Positions 1 through 8,097 of a stretch of 64,000 nucleotides of DNA are shown piece by piece. The translations under genes and the position numbers were made by a program. Source of the stretch: DATLLN01 sp963720885 (GTDB lineage: Bacteria; Actinomycetota; Thermoleophilia; Gaiellales; JAICJC01); assembly GCA_963720885.1 (NCBI GenBank), contig CAVRGW010000005.1:1240001-1304000 (forward strand), read 5' to 3'. A model generated the notes under the pieces. It saw only the letters and a list, made by a program, of their open reading frames with translations. It was not told where the DNA came from and did no database searches. How positions within the stretch are numbered: position 1 is the first letter of the stretch; every line of letters starts with the position of its first letter.

Positions 1-1
1 C

Positions 2-709
2 TACGAGTCGGGCCGCAACGAGCTCGCCGAGCTGTGGTTCCGCGACGTGCTCGATGTCCAACCCGGCAACGGCGTCGCTCGCATCGGCCTCGTCGAGACA
101 CTGCTCTCCGCGAGCCGGTTCGCCGAGGCCGCGGCGGAGGCCGCGCTGGAGCCTGCAGACTCCCCGGTCGCGGGTCAGGCCGCCGCGGCCCGGCTGTTCG
201 CGCTCGCCGCCTCCGGCGACGGCGCGGCGATGGATGCCGCACTGGTGGAGGCCGAGCCGTCGCTCGCACCCCACGACGCCGAGTTCTACCGGGGCTGGGC
301 AGCGGCGCTGAACGGCCGCCCCCTGCCCGCGATCCTTCCCGCCGCGGCCGGGCAGACCGCGGCGACCGTGCTGGAGGCGCTGCTCCGCGTGCAGGCCATC
401 GAGGCATTCGCTCAGGTGCTGCCGCTGTGGCAGCGGCTCGACCAGAACCCGCGCGACCGATCGGAGAGCCTCGCCTGGATCTACTTCCGCCGGGGCTTCC
501 TGGACTCCGCCGCCGAGGAGTGGATCGCCGTGGCCAGCACGCAGCCGGATGTTCCCTCGCTGATGGGCCTCTCCCAGGTGGCGCTCGCGCGCGGGATGCA
601 CCAGGACGCAGCGGTGTTCGCAGCCGAGGCTGCGGCGCTCGATCCGCGGCACCCGGAGGCGGCTGCATTGGCGGCCGCTATCAAAGAGAAATATCCGCAA
701 GCGTCCTAA
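2..709 (+). CDS. TPR-repeat protein, C-terminal part (5' end outside window)
   Basis: The reading frame is open from the first bases of the window, so only the last 235 or so residues are visible. They are alanine-rich and fall into helix-turn-helix units of about 34 residues with TPR spacing, for example GRNELAELWFRDVLDVQPGN near the window start and a last unit ending DPRHPEAAALAAAIKEK. No catalytic motif is visible in this part. It lies directly upstream of the flaG-fliD operon, and its stop codon is embedded in that operon's promoter. It could be a flagellar glycosylation or assembly protein with an unseen N-terminal domain, but this is a guess from position. Confidence 0.6.
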   Translation, partial: YESGRNELAELWFRDVLDVQPGNGVARIGLVETLLSASRFAEAAAEAALEPADSPVAGQAAAARLFALAASGDGAAMDAALVEAEPSLAPHDAEFYRGWAAALNGRPLPAILPAAAGQTAATVLEALLRVQAIEAFAQVLPLWQRLDQNPRDRSESLAWIYFRRGFLDSAAEEWIAVASTQPDVPSLMGLSQVALARGMHQDAAVFAAEAAALDPRHPEAAALAAAIKEKYPQAS

Positions 710-733
710 AGTGTCCGGTAAGAACGCCGATTA
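707..733 (+). promoter_or_regulatory. FliA (sigma-28) promoter for flaG-fliD-fliS-fliT
   Basis: TAAA at 707-710, exactly 15 bases, then GCCGATTA at 726-733. This is close to the classical sigma-28 consensus (TAAA-N15-GCCGATAA). It overlaps the stop codon of the upstream TPR gene and lies 51 bases before the flaG start. The same architecture recurs before most other flagellar operons of the window. Confidence 0.85.
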
Positions 734-783
734 CGAGGGCAGCAACACGTCGATCCAAGGACGGATCGGAGGCATCTCTCGTG

Positions 784-1095
784 ATGGAACACGGACCAAC
801 GCCCATTGGCGGCAGCGCGGCTCCCAACCGGTTCACCCCGGTGCGCCGCATCGCGCAGACACCGCAGGCCGGCGAGCAGCCGCCCGCGGCGCTGCAGGCC
901 GAGTATCAGGCTGCGGCGAAAGTGATCGAGAGCCTTGCATCGCAGCACGTCAACCTGCACTTCGAGGTCGACGAGGCGAACCGCGTTCACGTTCAGGTGA
1001 TGGACGCGGACGGCAGGGTGATCCGCGAGATCCCGGCGCGAAGCATGCTCGACATGCTGTCGGGCGGCGGCCTCTTGATCGACGACCACGCGTGA
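784..1095 (+). CDS. flaG: FlaG family protein
   Basis: 103-residue protein with a disordered, proline-rich N-terminus and a C-terminal FlaG domain. The hallmark segment is VIREIPARSMLDML near the C-terminus, comparable to the VIRQIPPEE-like motif of FlaG. FlaG proteins affect filament length and are usually encoded beside fliD, as here. The ATG at 784 follows GGAGG at 768-772; a GTG at 781 is an equally spaced alternative. It is the first gene after the 707-733 promoter, with fliD starting 20 bases downstream. Assignment rests on the C-terminal motif plus context. Confidence 0.8.
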   Translation: MEHGPTPIGGSAAPNRFTPVRRIAQTPQAGEQPPAALQAEYQAAAKVIESLASQHVNLHFEVDEANRVHVQVMDADGRVIREIPARSMLDMLSGGGLLIDDHA

Positions 1096-1114
1096 TCGAA
1101 AGGGACGGCATCGC

Positions 1115-2518
1115 ATGAGCACGAACGGCTCGATCTTCAGCGTCGGGGGGCTCGCCTCAGGGCTGGACACGAACACGATCGTCGACCAGCTGATGTCGAT
1201 CGAGCGTCAGCCGCAGGTGCGCATCGCCCAGCAGAAGACGATCGAGACCGCGCGCCAGCAGGCTCTGCGCGACATCAACACGCGACTCGTCAATCTCGAC
1301 AGCGCCATCGCGGGCCTCCGCGACGTCGGCACGTGGGGCGACGTCCAGTCCATCGACTCGAGCGACTCGACGCGCGTCTCCGCCGTGCGCACCGGCGGCG
1401 CGGCCGCCGGCGGCTACTCGATCGGCGTCACCCGGCTCGCCCGCGCGCAGCAGATGCTGCAGGGAACGGCGGCCTCGGCCACCACGGCTGATTCCAACCT
1501 GACCATCCAGGTCGGCTCCGGCACCGCGGTCGACGTCTCGCTGACCGCGGGCGACTCGCTGCAGACCGTGGCGGACAAGATCAACGGCTCGAGCGGCATG
1601 GGCGTCTACGCCTCGGTCGTCAACTCCAAGCTGGTGCTGTCCGGCCGGACGACGGGTGCCGCGAACACCATCTCGGTGACGGGCTCCGCCGCGGCGGACT
1701 TCGGCTTCGCGCAGAGCCAGGCGGCGCTGGACGCCGAGTACACGGTCGACGGCGTGGCCAAGACGAGCTCCTCGAACACGGTCACCGACGCGCTGGCCGG
1801 CGTCACGTTGACATTGAAGGCGACGACCGCCTCTGACGTCAGCGTGTCGATCGGCGCCCCCGGCCCGGACACCTCCGCCGTCCAGGCCAAGGTGCAGGCG
1901 TTCATCGACCAGTACAACTCGACCATCGACTTCATCCGCGGCAAGCTCAACGAGAAGGTCGTCCCCAATCCGCAGACGGACGCCGACCGGGTCAAGGGCG
2001 TGCTGCAGAACGACTCGGCGCTGTCCGGCCTGCTGGCGAGCCTGCGCTCGGCGATCGCCGACCCGGTGAGCGGCCGGCCCACCGCCGGCAGCCTGCTGTC
2101 GCAGATCGGCGTCTCCACCGGTGCCTCCACAGGCGACGGCGCGCTCAACCAGGACGCGATCGCGGGCAAGCTGACGCTCGACTCGGCCAAGCTGACCGAC
2201 GCGCTGACGAACAGGTTCGCCGACACCAAGGCGCTGCTCAACAACGCCACCGGCGACTACTCGACGATGGGCCTCTCCCAGCGGCTGGACTCGATCGTCA
2301 ACGCGTGGACGGATTCGTCGACGGGCATCATCAGCAGCCGGATCAGCTCCGAGCAGTCGACCATCGACGCGCTGACCCAGCGGTCGGCCGACATGGACGT
2401 CCGGCTGGCGACCCGCGAGCAAGCGCTGAAGGCGCAGTTCACGGCGATGGAGACGGCGCTCTCGCAGGCGCAGTCGCAGAGCGCCTGGCTGACGTCGCAG
2501 ATCGCTCAGCTGGGATAG
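1115..2518 (+). CDS. fliD: Flagellar filament cap protein FliD
   Basis: 467 residues. FliD (HAP2) forms the cap at the filament tip and inserts flagellin monomers as they emerge. The N-terminus has the family signature IFSVGGLASGLDTNTIVDQL, followed by an early coiled coil and the variable central domains. The C-terminus returns to a helical D0 segment (residues about 400-467, ending QSQSAWLTSQIAQLG). It lies between flaG and fliS, the usual order, so filament cap and chaperones are co-expressed. It is intact, with no unusual features. Confidence 0.95.
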   Translation: MSTNGSIFSVGGLASGLDTNTIVDQLMSIERQPQVRIAQQKTIETARQQALRDINTRLVNLDSAIAGLRDVGTWGDVQSIDSSDSTRVSAVRTGGAAAGGYSIGVTRLARAQQMLQGTAASATTADSNLTIQVGSGTAVDVSLTAGDSLQTVADKINGSSGMGVYASVVNSKLVLSGRTTGAANTISVTGSAAADFGFAQSQAALDAEYTVDGVAKTSSSNTVTDALAGVTLTLKATTASDVSVSIGAPGPDTSAVQAKVQAFIDQYNSTIDFIRGKLNEKVVPNPQTDADRVKGVLQNDSALSGLLASLRSAIADPVSGRPTAGSLLSQIGVSTGASTGDGALNQDAIAGKLTLDSAKLTDALTNRFADTKALLNNATGDYSTMGLSQRLDSIVNAWTDSSTGIISSRISSEQSTIDALTQRSADMDVRLATREQALKAQFTAMETALSQAQSQSAWLTSQIAQLG

Positions 2519-2671
2519 ACGGCTGATTGCACGAACTGCGTGGACGCCACGGATCCCGTGCAACCAACCGTCTTGCCGAACTCCCCCGTCCGCGCGTCAA
2601 GACAACCGGCCGGATGCCGATCACTTGGCGCGACTGAAGCGGTACCCCCGAGCAGGAGCGTCGAGCCCCCG

Positions 2672-3079
2672 ATGACCGACTACGCGAGCGCGAAGCAGGC
2701 TTACACCTCGTCCAGCGTGATGACGGCGCCGCCGCAGAAGCTGGTCGTGATGCTGTACGACGGCGCGATCCGGTTTCTCCGCCAGAGCGCGACCGCGATG
2801 CGCACCGGTAACCGCGAGGTGACCGTCAACCGCCTGAACCGCGCGGCCGCGATCATCGACGAGCTGAACATCTCGCTCGACATGAACCAGGGCGAGGTCG
2901 CCTCGAACCTGCGGTCGATCTACCTGTTCGCGCGGAGGCACATGACCGAGGCGCTGATCGAGCAGGATCCCGAGAAGCTCGAGGCGGTCGCCCGGCTGCT
3001 CGCCGACCTGCGCGAGGCGTGGGCCCAGATCGCCGACCAGGGCATGCCGGCCGCCGGCGACGCGGCCGCTGCGCAGTAG
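2672..3079 (+). CDS. fliS: Flagellin export chaperone FliS
   Basis: 135 residues, all helical. FliS binds the disordered C-terminus of flagellin in the cytoplasm and keeps it unpolymerised until export. Family features are the N-terminal YASAKQAYTSSSVMTAPPQK segment, the LVVMLYDGAIRFLRQ helix and the C-terminal LLADLREAWAQIADQG. The ATG at 2672 is chosen because the upstream in-frame codons (from 2540) encode no recognisable FliS sequence and the family starts at this point. A purine-rich stretch at 2654-2660 could serve as ribosome binding site. fliT follows after 3 bases. Confidence 0.93.
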   Translation: MTDYASAKQAYTSSSVMTAPPQKLVVMLYDGAIRFLRQSATAMRTGNREVTVNRLNRAAAIIDELNISLDMNQGEVASNLRSIYLFARRHMTEALIEQDPEKLEAVARLLADLREAWAQIADQGMPAAGDAAAAQ

Positions 3080-3082
3080 GCG

Positions 3083-3409
3083 ATGGAGGGGCTCGAGGGA
3101 TACGCGGAGCTCGTCGAGCTCGCCAAGCGTGAGAGCGCCCTGATCGCCGAGGGGCGATGGGAGGGCTTCGCGGAGATCGAGCAGAGCCGCCATCGCATCA
3201 TGGAGTCGCTGCCCGTGCGGCCGACCGGTCAGGCCCGGGCGATGCTCGAGGAGGCGCAGCGGCTGGTCATCGCCAACGCCGAGGCGATCGCCTCGGCCAT
3301 CGAGGGCACCCGCGACGAGCTGGTGCATCTCTCCCGCGGCCGCCGCGCGATGAGCTCCTACGGCGCGACGGCGCCGCGCACACCGCGCTACGTCGACAGC
3401 CTGCAGTAG
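3083..3409 (+). CDS. fliT: FliT-like flagellar chaperone
   Basis: 108-residue helical protein. It starts 3 bases after the fliS stop, the standard position for FliT, the export chaperone of the cap protein FliD. The sequence is charged and predicted to form long helices (residues about 1-95), with a C-terminal RRAMSSYG segment like the arginine-then-tyrosine tails seen in FliT/FlgN-type chaperones. Sequence identity in this family is weak, so the name relies on length, fold and position. It is the last gene of the operon and is followed by an inverted repeat (3440-3533). Confidence 0.65.
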   Translation: MEGLEGYAELVELAKRESALIAEGRWEGFAEIEQSRHRIMESLPVRPTGQARAMLEEAQRLVIANAEAIASAIEGTRDELVHLSRGRRAMSSYGATAPRTPRYVDSLQ

Positions 3410-3439
3410 ACCACCGAGCCGCGTGCCTGGCTCCGTAGC

Positions 3440-3533
3440 GCGACAGGGGGTCAGACCCCGCGTCGCACCACGCGCCACGCCCCTCCCCGGGCGAAACCAC
3501 GCCTGCGCCACGGGGTCTGACCCCCTGTCGCAC
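3440..3533. repeat. 21-bp perfect inverted repeat around GGGGTCAGACCCC-type cores
   Basis: GCGACAGGGGGTCAGACCCCG at 3440-3460 is repeated as its exact reverse complement at 3513-3533, separated by 52 bases. Each arm itself contains a GGGGTCAGACCCC or GGGTCTGACCCC palindrome. It follows the fliT stop and may act as a terminator, but the same core occurs at 23541-23574 and 59712-59724, so it is also a dispersed repeat. Confidence 0.75.
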
Positions 3534-3573
3534 CGACCACGCGACCAGGCGCCACTGACGCTCGTGGCCGTCG

Positions 3574-3666
3574 TACTCGGCGAGCCAGGCTCCGAGCCAG
3601 GCACCGGCACGATCTGCCACTCGTCCTCATCGCCCCATCGACGTGCCAGGCACGGAGCCAGGCACG
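3574..3666 (-). repeat. Intergenic repeat R1 (GCCTGGCTC family)
   Basis: Copy of a roughly 90-bp element also present at 33227-33313 and 35207-35297; this copy is in reverse orientation. Two conserved ends (CGGCGAGCCAGGCTCCGAGC and the block containing GTGCCAGGCACGGAGCC) flank a variable 25-30-base middle. It sits in the 425-base gap between fliT (stop 3409) and flgB, a gap that otherwise holds only the inverted repeat at 3440-3533 and the flgB promoter. Confidence 0.8.
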
Positions 3667-3726
3667 CGGCCGTGGTTGGCGACCGGGCGCGACCGGCGCC
3701 AGGTGTGCCAGAGAAACCGGCGCGGC

Positions 3727-3753
3727 TCAACACGACCGGGCCGCTGACGATAA
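3727..3753 (+). promoter_or_regulatory. FliA promoter for the flgB-cheY operon
   Basis: TCAA at 3727-3730 (CTCAA with the preceding base), 15 bases, GACGATAA at 3746-3753. It lies about 80 bases upstream of flgB, at the head of a run of 15 co-directional flagellar and chemotaxis genes. It matches the shared motif of the other sites in spacing and in both boxes. Confidence 0.8.
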
Positions 3754-3834
3754 CCGGGGATGCCCGAATGGATCTCGGGCCCATGAGCACGCACCCACGG
3801 ATGGGGAAGTTGCCGACACCGATTGGACGGCAGC

Positions 3835-4197
3835 ATGGATCTCTTCGATATCTCCATGGTGGGGCTGCAGCGCGGAATGTCCGGCGCGCTGCTGCGTCAG
3901 CAGGTGCTTGCGAACAACCTTTCCAACGCCAACACGCCGGGATTCAAGCGCTCGGACGTCGACTTCCACTCCGCGCTGGCGGCCGCCATCGGCGGAGCCA
4001 CCTCGCCGCAGAGCGTGCTCGACACCGGCTTCTCGGTCGAGACCGACACGTCCACGACCATGCGCGCCGACGGGAACAACGTCGACGTCGACGGCGAGAT
4101 GGCGTCGCTCTCCGAGAACACGCTCGACTACCAGGCGATGACCTCGGTGCTGTCGACCCGCGTGAAGATCCTCGAGACGGCGATCGGGAACCGCTGA
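3835..4197 (+). CDS. flgB: Flagellar proximal rod protein FlgB
   Basis: 120 residues. FlgB is the most proximal axial rod subunit, exported by the flagellar type III apparatus. The N-terminal half has the rod/hook signature VLANNLSNANTPGFKR (residues about 23-38). The C-terminal helix contains LSENTLDYQAMTSVLSTRVK. The ATG at 3835 gives the typical family start MDLFDIS; a TTG four codons upstream (3823) is less likely. The stop overlaps the flgC start (TGATG). Confidence 0.95.
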   Translation: MDLFDISMVGLQRGMSGALLRQQVLANNLSNANTPGFKRSDVDFHSALAAAIGGATSPQSVLDTGFSVETDTSTTMRADGNNVDVDGEMASLSENTLDYQAMTSVLSTRVKILETAIGNR

Positions 4198-4604
4198 TGG
4201 GCCTCTTCGACGCACTCAACGTCTCCGCGTCCGGCATGAGCGCCGAGCGCCTGCGGATGGACGTGATCGCCGCCAACCTGGCGAACGCGAACACCACACG
4301 CGGCATCAACGGGCAGCCGTACCGCCGCCAGGAGGTCGTCCTCCAGGAGCGGTCGGCAAGCTTCGGCGAGGTGCTCGGCGGCGTGATGGTCGCCGGCATC
4401 GTCGACGATCCGACGCCGCCGCGACGGGTCTACGACCCGGGCCACCCTGACGCCGACAAGAACGGCTACGTGACGATGCCGAACGTCAACCCGGTGACCG
4501 AGATGGTCGACCTGATCACGTCGAGCCGCGGCTACGAGGCCAACGTCACGGCGATGAACGCGGCCAAGCAGATGTTCACCAAGACCTTCGACGTGCTGCG
4601 CTGA
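4197..4604 (+). CDS. flgC: Flagellar proximal rod protein FlgC
   Basis: 135 residues, full length for the family. It has the N-terminal LFDALNVSASGMSAERLRMD and NLANANTT signatures of axial proteins. The conserved C-terminal block is NVNPVTEMVDLITSSRGYEA followed by a final amphipathic helix. FlgC joins FlgB and FliE in the proximal rod. Start and stop overlap the neighbours by one base on each side (TGATG), indicating translational coupling of flgB-flgC-fliE. Confidence 0.96.
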   Translation: MGLFDALNVSASGMSAERLRMDVIAANLANANTTRGINGQPYRRQEVVLQERSASFGEVLGGVMVAGIVDDPTPPRRVYDPGHPDADKNGYVTMPNVNPVTEMVDLITSSRGYEANVTAMNAAKQMFTKTFDVLR

Positions 4605-4918
4605 TGCAGATCCCCGCGATCAACACCACGGCGCCGCTCGCCGTGTCTCCGACGCCCGCACCTCCGGCGCCCGGCGACGCCACGGCGGCGCCCGGCGGCG
4701 CGTCGTTCGGCGACATGCTGACGCAGCAGCTGGTCAACCTCAACGACCTGCAGCTGAACGCGCAGGATCAGTCCACGGCGCTGGCCACCGGCCAGGCGAC
4801 GGATGTCTCCTCCGTCGTCACCTCCGTCGAGCAGGCCGCCCTGGCCATGCAGCTCGCCGTGCAGGTGCGTAACAAGGCGGTCGACGCCTACCAGGAGATC
4901 ATGCGGATGCAGATCTGA
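4604..4918 (+). CDS. fliE: Flagellar MS-ring/rod adaptor FliE
   Basis: 104 residues. The N-terminus is disordered and proline-rich; the conserved FliE part begins at about residue 35 (ASFGDMLTQQLVNLNDLQ) and ends with VRNKAVDAYQEIMRMQI, the family's C-terminal signature. FliE links the MS ring to the rod and is an early substrate of the export gate. It is encoded between flgC and fliF in the conserved order. Confidence 0.95.
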   Translation: MQIPAINTTAPLAVSPTPAPPAPGDATAAPGGASFGDMLTQQLVNLNDLQLNAQDQSTALATGQATDVSSVVTSVEQAALAMQLAVQVRNKAVDAYQEIMRMQI

Positions 4919-4962
4919 CAACGCTGCACTGACCTCGTCCCAACCACCCCACCCCCTCACCG

Positions 4963-6480
4963 ATGCCCTCTCTCTCATCCCTTCGCGATTTCTGGCGCTC
5001 GCTGGAGTCCCGCTCGCAGATCACGCTGGTCGTCTCGCTGTTGGCCGTCGTGGCGACGATGTACGGGATCTACCACTTCGCGTCCCAGCCCAGCTACACG
5101 ACGATCGAGACCGGCCTCTCCCCCTCCTCGACCGGCCGGGTCACCGACGCGCTGTCGTCGGCGGGCATCTCGTACAAGCTCACCGACGGCGGCACGTCGA
5201 TCGCCGTCCAGGACGGCCAGCAGGACGAGGCGCGGATCGCCCTCGGGAAGGCCGGCGTCACGCCGGGCGGACACACCGACTTCAGCATCTTCGACAAGTC
5301 GAGCCTCTCCGACACCGACTTCCAGCAGCAGGTCAACTACCAGCGCGCTCTGGAGGGCACGATCGCGTCGACCATCGAAAGCATCGACGGCGTCGACGCC
5401 GCACAGGTGCAGGTCGTGGTGCCCAAGGACCAGCTGTTCCAGAACGAGCAGTCGCAGGCCACGGCCTCGGTGATGGTCACCGCGTCGATGGGCCTCGACT
5501 CGTCGACCGTGCGCGGCGTCGCACACATGGTCGCCTCCAGCGTCCAGGGACTCGACCCCAACAACGTCACGATCACCGACCAGACCGGCGCGCTCCTCTG
5601 GCCCGGCTCGGACGGCGGCGGCGGTGGAGCGCCCAGCAAGCTGCAGGCCCAGCAGGCCTACGGCGCACAGCTGTCGAGCCAGATCGACGCGATGCTCACC
5701 CGCACGCTGGGGCCGGGCAAGGCGGAGGCCCGGGTGGCCGTCGACCTGAACGTCGACGAGACCACCAAGGACTCGATCACCTACGGCGACAAGCCGGTGC
5801 CGCTGAACCAGTCGAAGTCGACCGAGACCCTGAACAACGGCGGCGCCTCGCCCAACGGCCCGGCCGGCACGCCGTCCAACCTGCCTCCCGGCTACACCGG
5901 CGGCACGGCGAACAACGGGCAGTCGACCTACAAGAACACGAAGGACGACGTCCAGAACGGCGTCGACTACACCAAGCAGCACACGGTCGTCGCCCCCGGC
6001 GCGATCAACAAGATGGACGTCGCCCTGCTGGTCGACAAGTCCGTCAGCGCCGAGGATCTGGCCGCCGCCAAGACCGCGGTCGAGGGCATGGTCGGGCTCG
6101 ATCCCAGCCGCGGCGACACCCTGAACGTCGCCAGCATGGCCTTCGCCAAGCCGCAGGCCGCCAGCTCCGGCGCAGCCGGCCTGCTGGGCGACCCGTTCTC
6201 GATGGCCAAGCAGGCGCTGGCGGTCGTCGGCGCGTTGATCTTCCTGTTCCTCGTGCGCAAGAACCTGCGCCGCCGCGAGGGCGACCCGGTGGCGCCCGAG
6301 CCCAAGTGGCTGCGCGAGATCCAGCGGAGCACGCCGATTGCGGAGCTCGGCCCCAGCCATTCCACCGGCAATGAGCTGACCTCGGCGCGTCGCCAGGACA
6401 GGCAGCGCCAGGCAGAGGAGCTCGTCAAGCGGAACCCCGACCAGGTCGCGATGCAGGTGGCCCAGTGGATGAGCGAGTAG
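4963..6480 (+). CDS. fliF: Flagellar MS-ring protein FliF
   Basis: 505 residues. FliF forms the membrane-embedded MS ring on which the rotor and export gate assemble. There are two membrane segments, residues about 20-39 and 418-433, flanking the periplasmic ring-building modules. Conserved stretches include the PGGHTDFSIFDKSSLSDTDF region and VDAAQVQVVVPK. The C-terminal cytoplasmic tail binds FliG, whose gene overlaps or directly follows. The protein is somewhat shorter than proteobacterial FliF (about 550 residues), as often in Gram-positive lineages. Confidence 0.96.
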   Translation: MPSLSSLRDFWRSLESRSQITLVVSLLAVVATMYGIYHFASQPSYTTIETGLSPSSTGRVTDALSSAGISYKLTDGGTSIAVQDGQQDEARIALGKAGVTPGGHTDFSIFDKSSLSDTDFQQQVNYQRALEGTIASTIESIDGVDAAQVQVVVPKDQLFQNEQSQATASVMVTASMGLDSSTVRGVAHMVASSVQGLDPNNVTITDQTGALLWPGSDGGGGGAPSKLQAQQAYGAQLSSQIDAMLTRTLGPGKAEARVAVDLNVDETTKDSITYGDKPVPLNQSKSTETLNNGGASPNGPAGTPSNLPPGYTGGTANNGQSTYKNTKDDVQNGVDYTKQHTVVAPGAINKMDVALLVDKSVSAEDLAAAKTAVEGMVGLDPSRGDTLNVASMAFAKPQAASSGAAGLLGDPFSMAKQALAVVGALIFLFLVRKNLRRREGDPVAPEPKWLREIQRSTPIAELGPSHSTGNELTSARRQDRQRQAEELVKRNPDQVAMQVAQWMSE

Positions 6481-6485
6481 CGACG

Positions 6486-7511
6486 ATGGCGCCCGAGGCG
6501 GCGCGCATCACCGGGCGCAAGAAGGCAGCCGTGCTGCTCGTGGCACTGGGCAAGGAGGGTGCGGCCGAGGTCTTCAAGCACCTCTCCAACGACATGATCG
6601 AGCAGCTGACGGTGGAGATGGCCAAGACCTCGTCGGTCGAGCCGGCCACGTCGGAGTACGTGCTCGAGGAGTTCATCGAGAGCACCACCGCCCGCGGGTA
6701 CATGGCGGAGGGCGGCCTCGGCTACGCCCGCGAGGTGCTGGAGCGGGCCGTCGGCTCGCAGCGCGCGGGGGACATCCTCAGCCGCCTCTCCGCGGTGATC
6801 GAGACCAGCCCGTTCGACTACCTGCGCTCGACGCCGCCGGATCAGATCGCGGCCTTCCTGCGCAACGAGCACCCGCAGACGATCGCGCTGGTCGTCGCGC
6901 AGCTGCCCACCACGGCGCTCGGCGCGAAGGTGATGGAGCTGCTGACGCCGGAGCTGCAGGCCGACGTCGCCACCCGCATCGCGCAGATGGGCCAGACCTC
7001 CCCGGACGTGGTCAAGGAGGTCGCCGTGGTGATGGAGCACAAGCTGGAGACGGTGCTGCAGCGGGAGTACGCGGCGGCCGGCGGCGTGCGCTCGCTGGCA
7101 TCGATCCTCAACTCCTCGAACCGGGCGACCGAGCGCAACATCCTCGACCACCTGCAGACCGAGGACGCGGACCTGGCGGAGGAGGTGCGCCGGCTGCTGT
7201 TCGTGTTCGAGGACATCCTCAAGCTCGACGACCGCGCGATCCAGATGGTGCTGCGCGAGGTCGACTCCAAGGATCTGGCGCTGGCAATGCGCGGCTCCAC
7301 GCCGGACGTGCAGGAGAAGATCCTGTCCAACATGTCCAGCCGCGGCTCCGAGATGCTGCGCGAGGAGATGGAGTTCATGCCGCCGCAGCGGCGCCGCGTC
7401 GTCGAGGAGGCGCAGACCAAGATCGTCGCCATCGTCCGCAAGCTGGAGGACGCCGGCGAGATCGTGATCGCCCGCGCCGGAGGCGACGAGGACGATGAGC
7501 TCATCGGCTGA
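6486..7511 (+). CDS. fliG: Flagellar motor switch protein FliG
   Basis: 341 residues from ATG 6486 (an in-frame GTG at 6465, inside fliF, is the alternative start). FliG couples the stator to the rotor. The N-terminal domain begins GRKKAAVLLVALG; the middle domain contains FLRNEHPQTIALVVAQL and the EHK segment. The C-terminal domain carries the charged torque helix FVFEDILKLDDRAIQMVLRE with DSKDLALAMRG. All three domains are present and the frame is intact. The 3' end overlaps fliH by 17 bases. Confidence 0.96.
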   Translation: MAPEAARITGRKKAAVLLVALGKEGAAEVFKHLSNDMIEQLTVEMAKTSSVEPATSEYVLEEFIESTTARGYMAEGGLGYAREVLERAVGSQRAGDILSRLSAVIETSPFDYLRSTPPDQIAAFLRNEHPQTIALVVAQLPTTALGAKVMELLTPELQADVATRIAQMGQTSPDVVKEVAVVMEHKLETVLQREYAAAGGVRSLASILNSSNRATERNILDHLQTEDADLAEEVRRLLFVFEDILKLDDRAIQMVLREVDSKDLALAMRGSTPDVQEKILSNMSSRGSEMLREEMEFMPPQRRRVVEEAQTKIVAIVRKLEDAGEIVIARAGGDEDDELIG

Positions 7512-8097
7512 GCCGTTCGAGTTCGGCACGCTCGAGCCGCTGGCCACGCTGGCCGGGGGCGGCGGCGACCGCACGCTCGAGGAGATGCTGGACGAGCTGC
7601 GCGCCAGGGCGCACGCCGAGGGCTTCGAGGCCGGCCGCCAGGAGGCGCTGGCCGCGATCCAGCCCGCGATGCAGAGCCTCGCCGACGCGCTGCAGGGCGC
7701 CGGCGAGAACGCCGACCGCTTCCTGGAGGACGCGGAGCGCAGCGCCGTCGAGCTCGCGCTGGCGCTGGCCCGCAAGATGGTCGGCGCCGCGTTCGAGGTG
7801 CAGCCCGAGCTGGTGCTGGAGGCGGTGACCGGAGCGCTGCGGCGGACGACCGTCCGCGATCACCTCGTGCTGGAGGTCAACCCGGAGGACTTCGAGCTGG
7901 TGCGCGACGCCGCGGAGGGCGTCGCCGCGCAGATCGGCGGCATCCGCCGGATGGACGTCGTCGCCGAGCGCCGGATCGCCCGCGGCGGCTGCGTCGTGCG
8001 CACCCAGGAGGGCGAGATCGACGCGCAGATCGAGGAGCAGCTGGCGCGCGCCGGAGAGATCGCAGCCGACCTGCTGCGGGTGCGCGCGAATGGCTGA
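7495..8097 (+). CDS. fliH: Flagellar export ATPase regulator FliH
   Basis: 200 residues. FliH is the peripheral stalk-like partner of the FliI ATPase and tethers it to the C-ring. The first half is a charged coiled coil (residues about 25-90). The C-terminal half is the globular FliH/HrpE domain, recognisable by LVLEVNPEDFELVRD and the RIARGGCVVRTQEGEIDAQI block. It overlaps fliG upstream and fliI downstream (8 bases), consistent with stoichiometric co-expression. Confidence 0.92.
   Translation: MSSSAEPFEFGTLEPLATLAGGGGDRTLEEMLDELRARAHAEGFEAGRQEALAAIQPAMQSLADALQGAGENADRFLEDAERSAVELALALARKMVGAAFEVQPELVLEAVTGALRRTTVRDHLVLEVNPEDFELVRDAAEGVAAQIGGIRRMDVVAERRIARGGCVVRTQEGEIDAQIEEQLARAGEIAADLLRVRANG

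Noticed and set aside
2621..3790. Long antisense open frames opposite fliS, fliD, fliF, cheB and other genes
   Set aside because: They mirror strongly coding genes in GC-rich DNA, show arginine- or alanine-rich low-complexity translations and have no family motifs.
3410..3834. A gene in the gap between fliT and flgB
   Set aside because: The open frames there consist of repeat sequence (inverted repeat and R1) and lack ribosome binding sites or protein-like composition.
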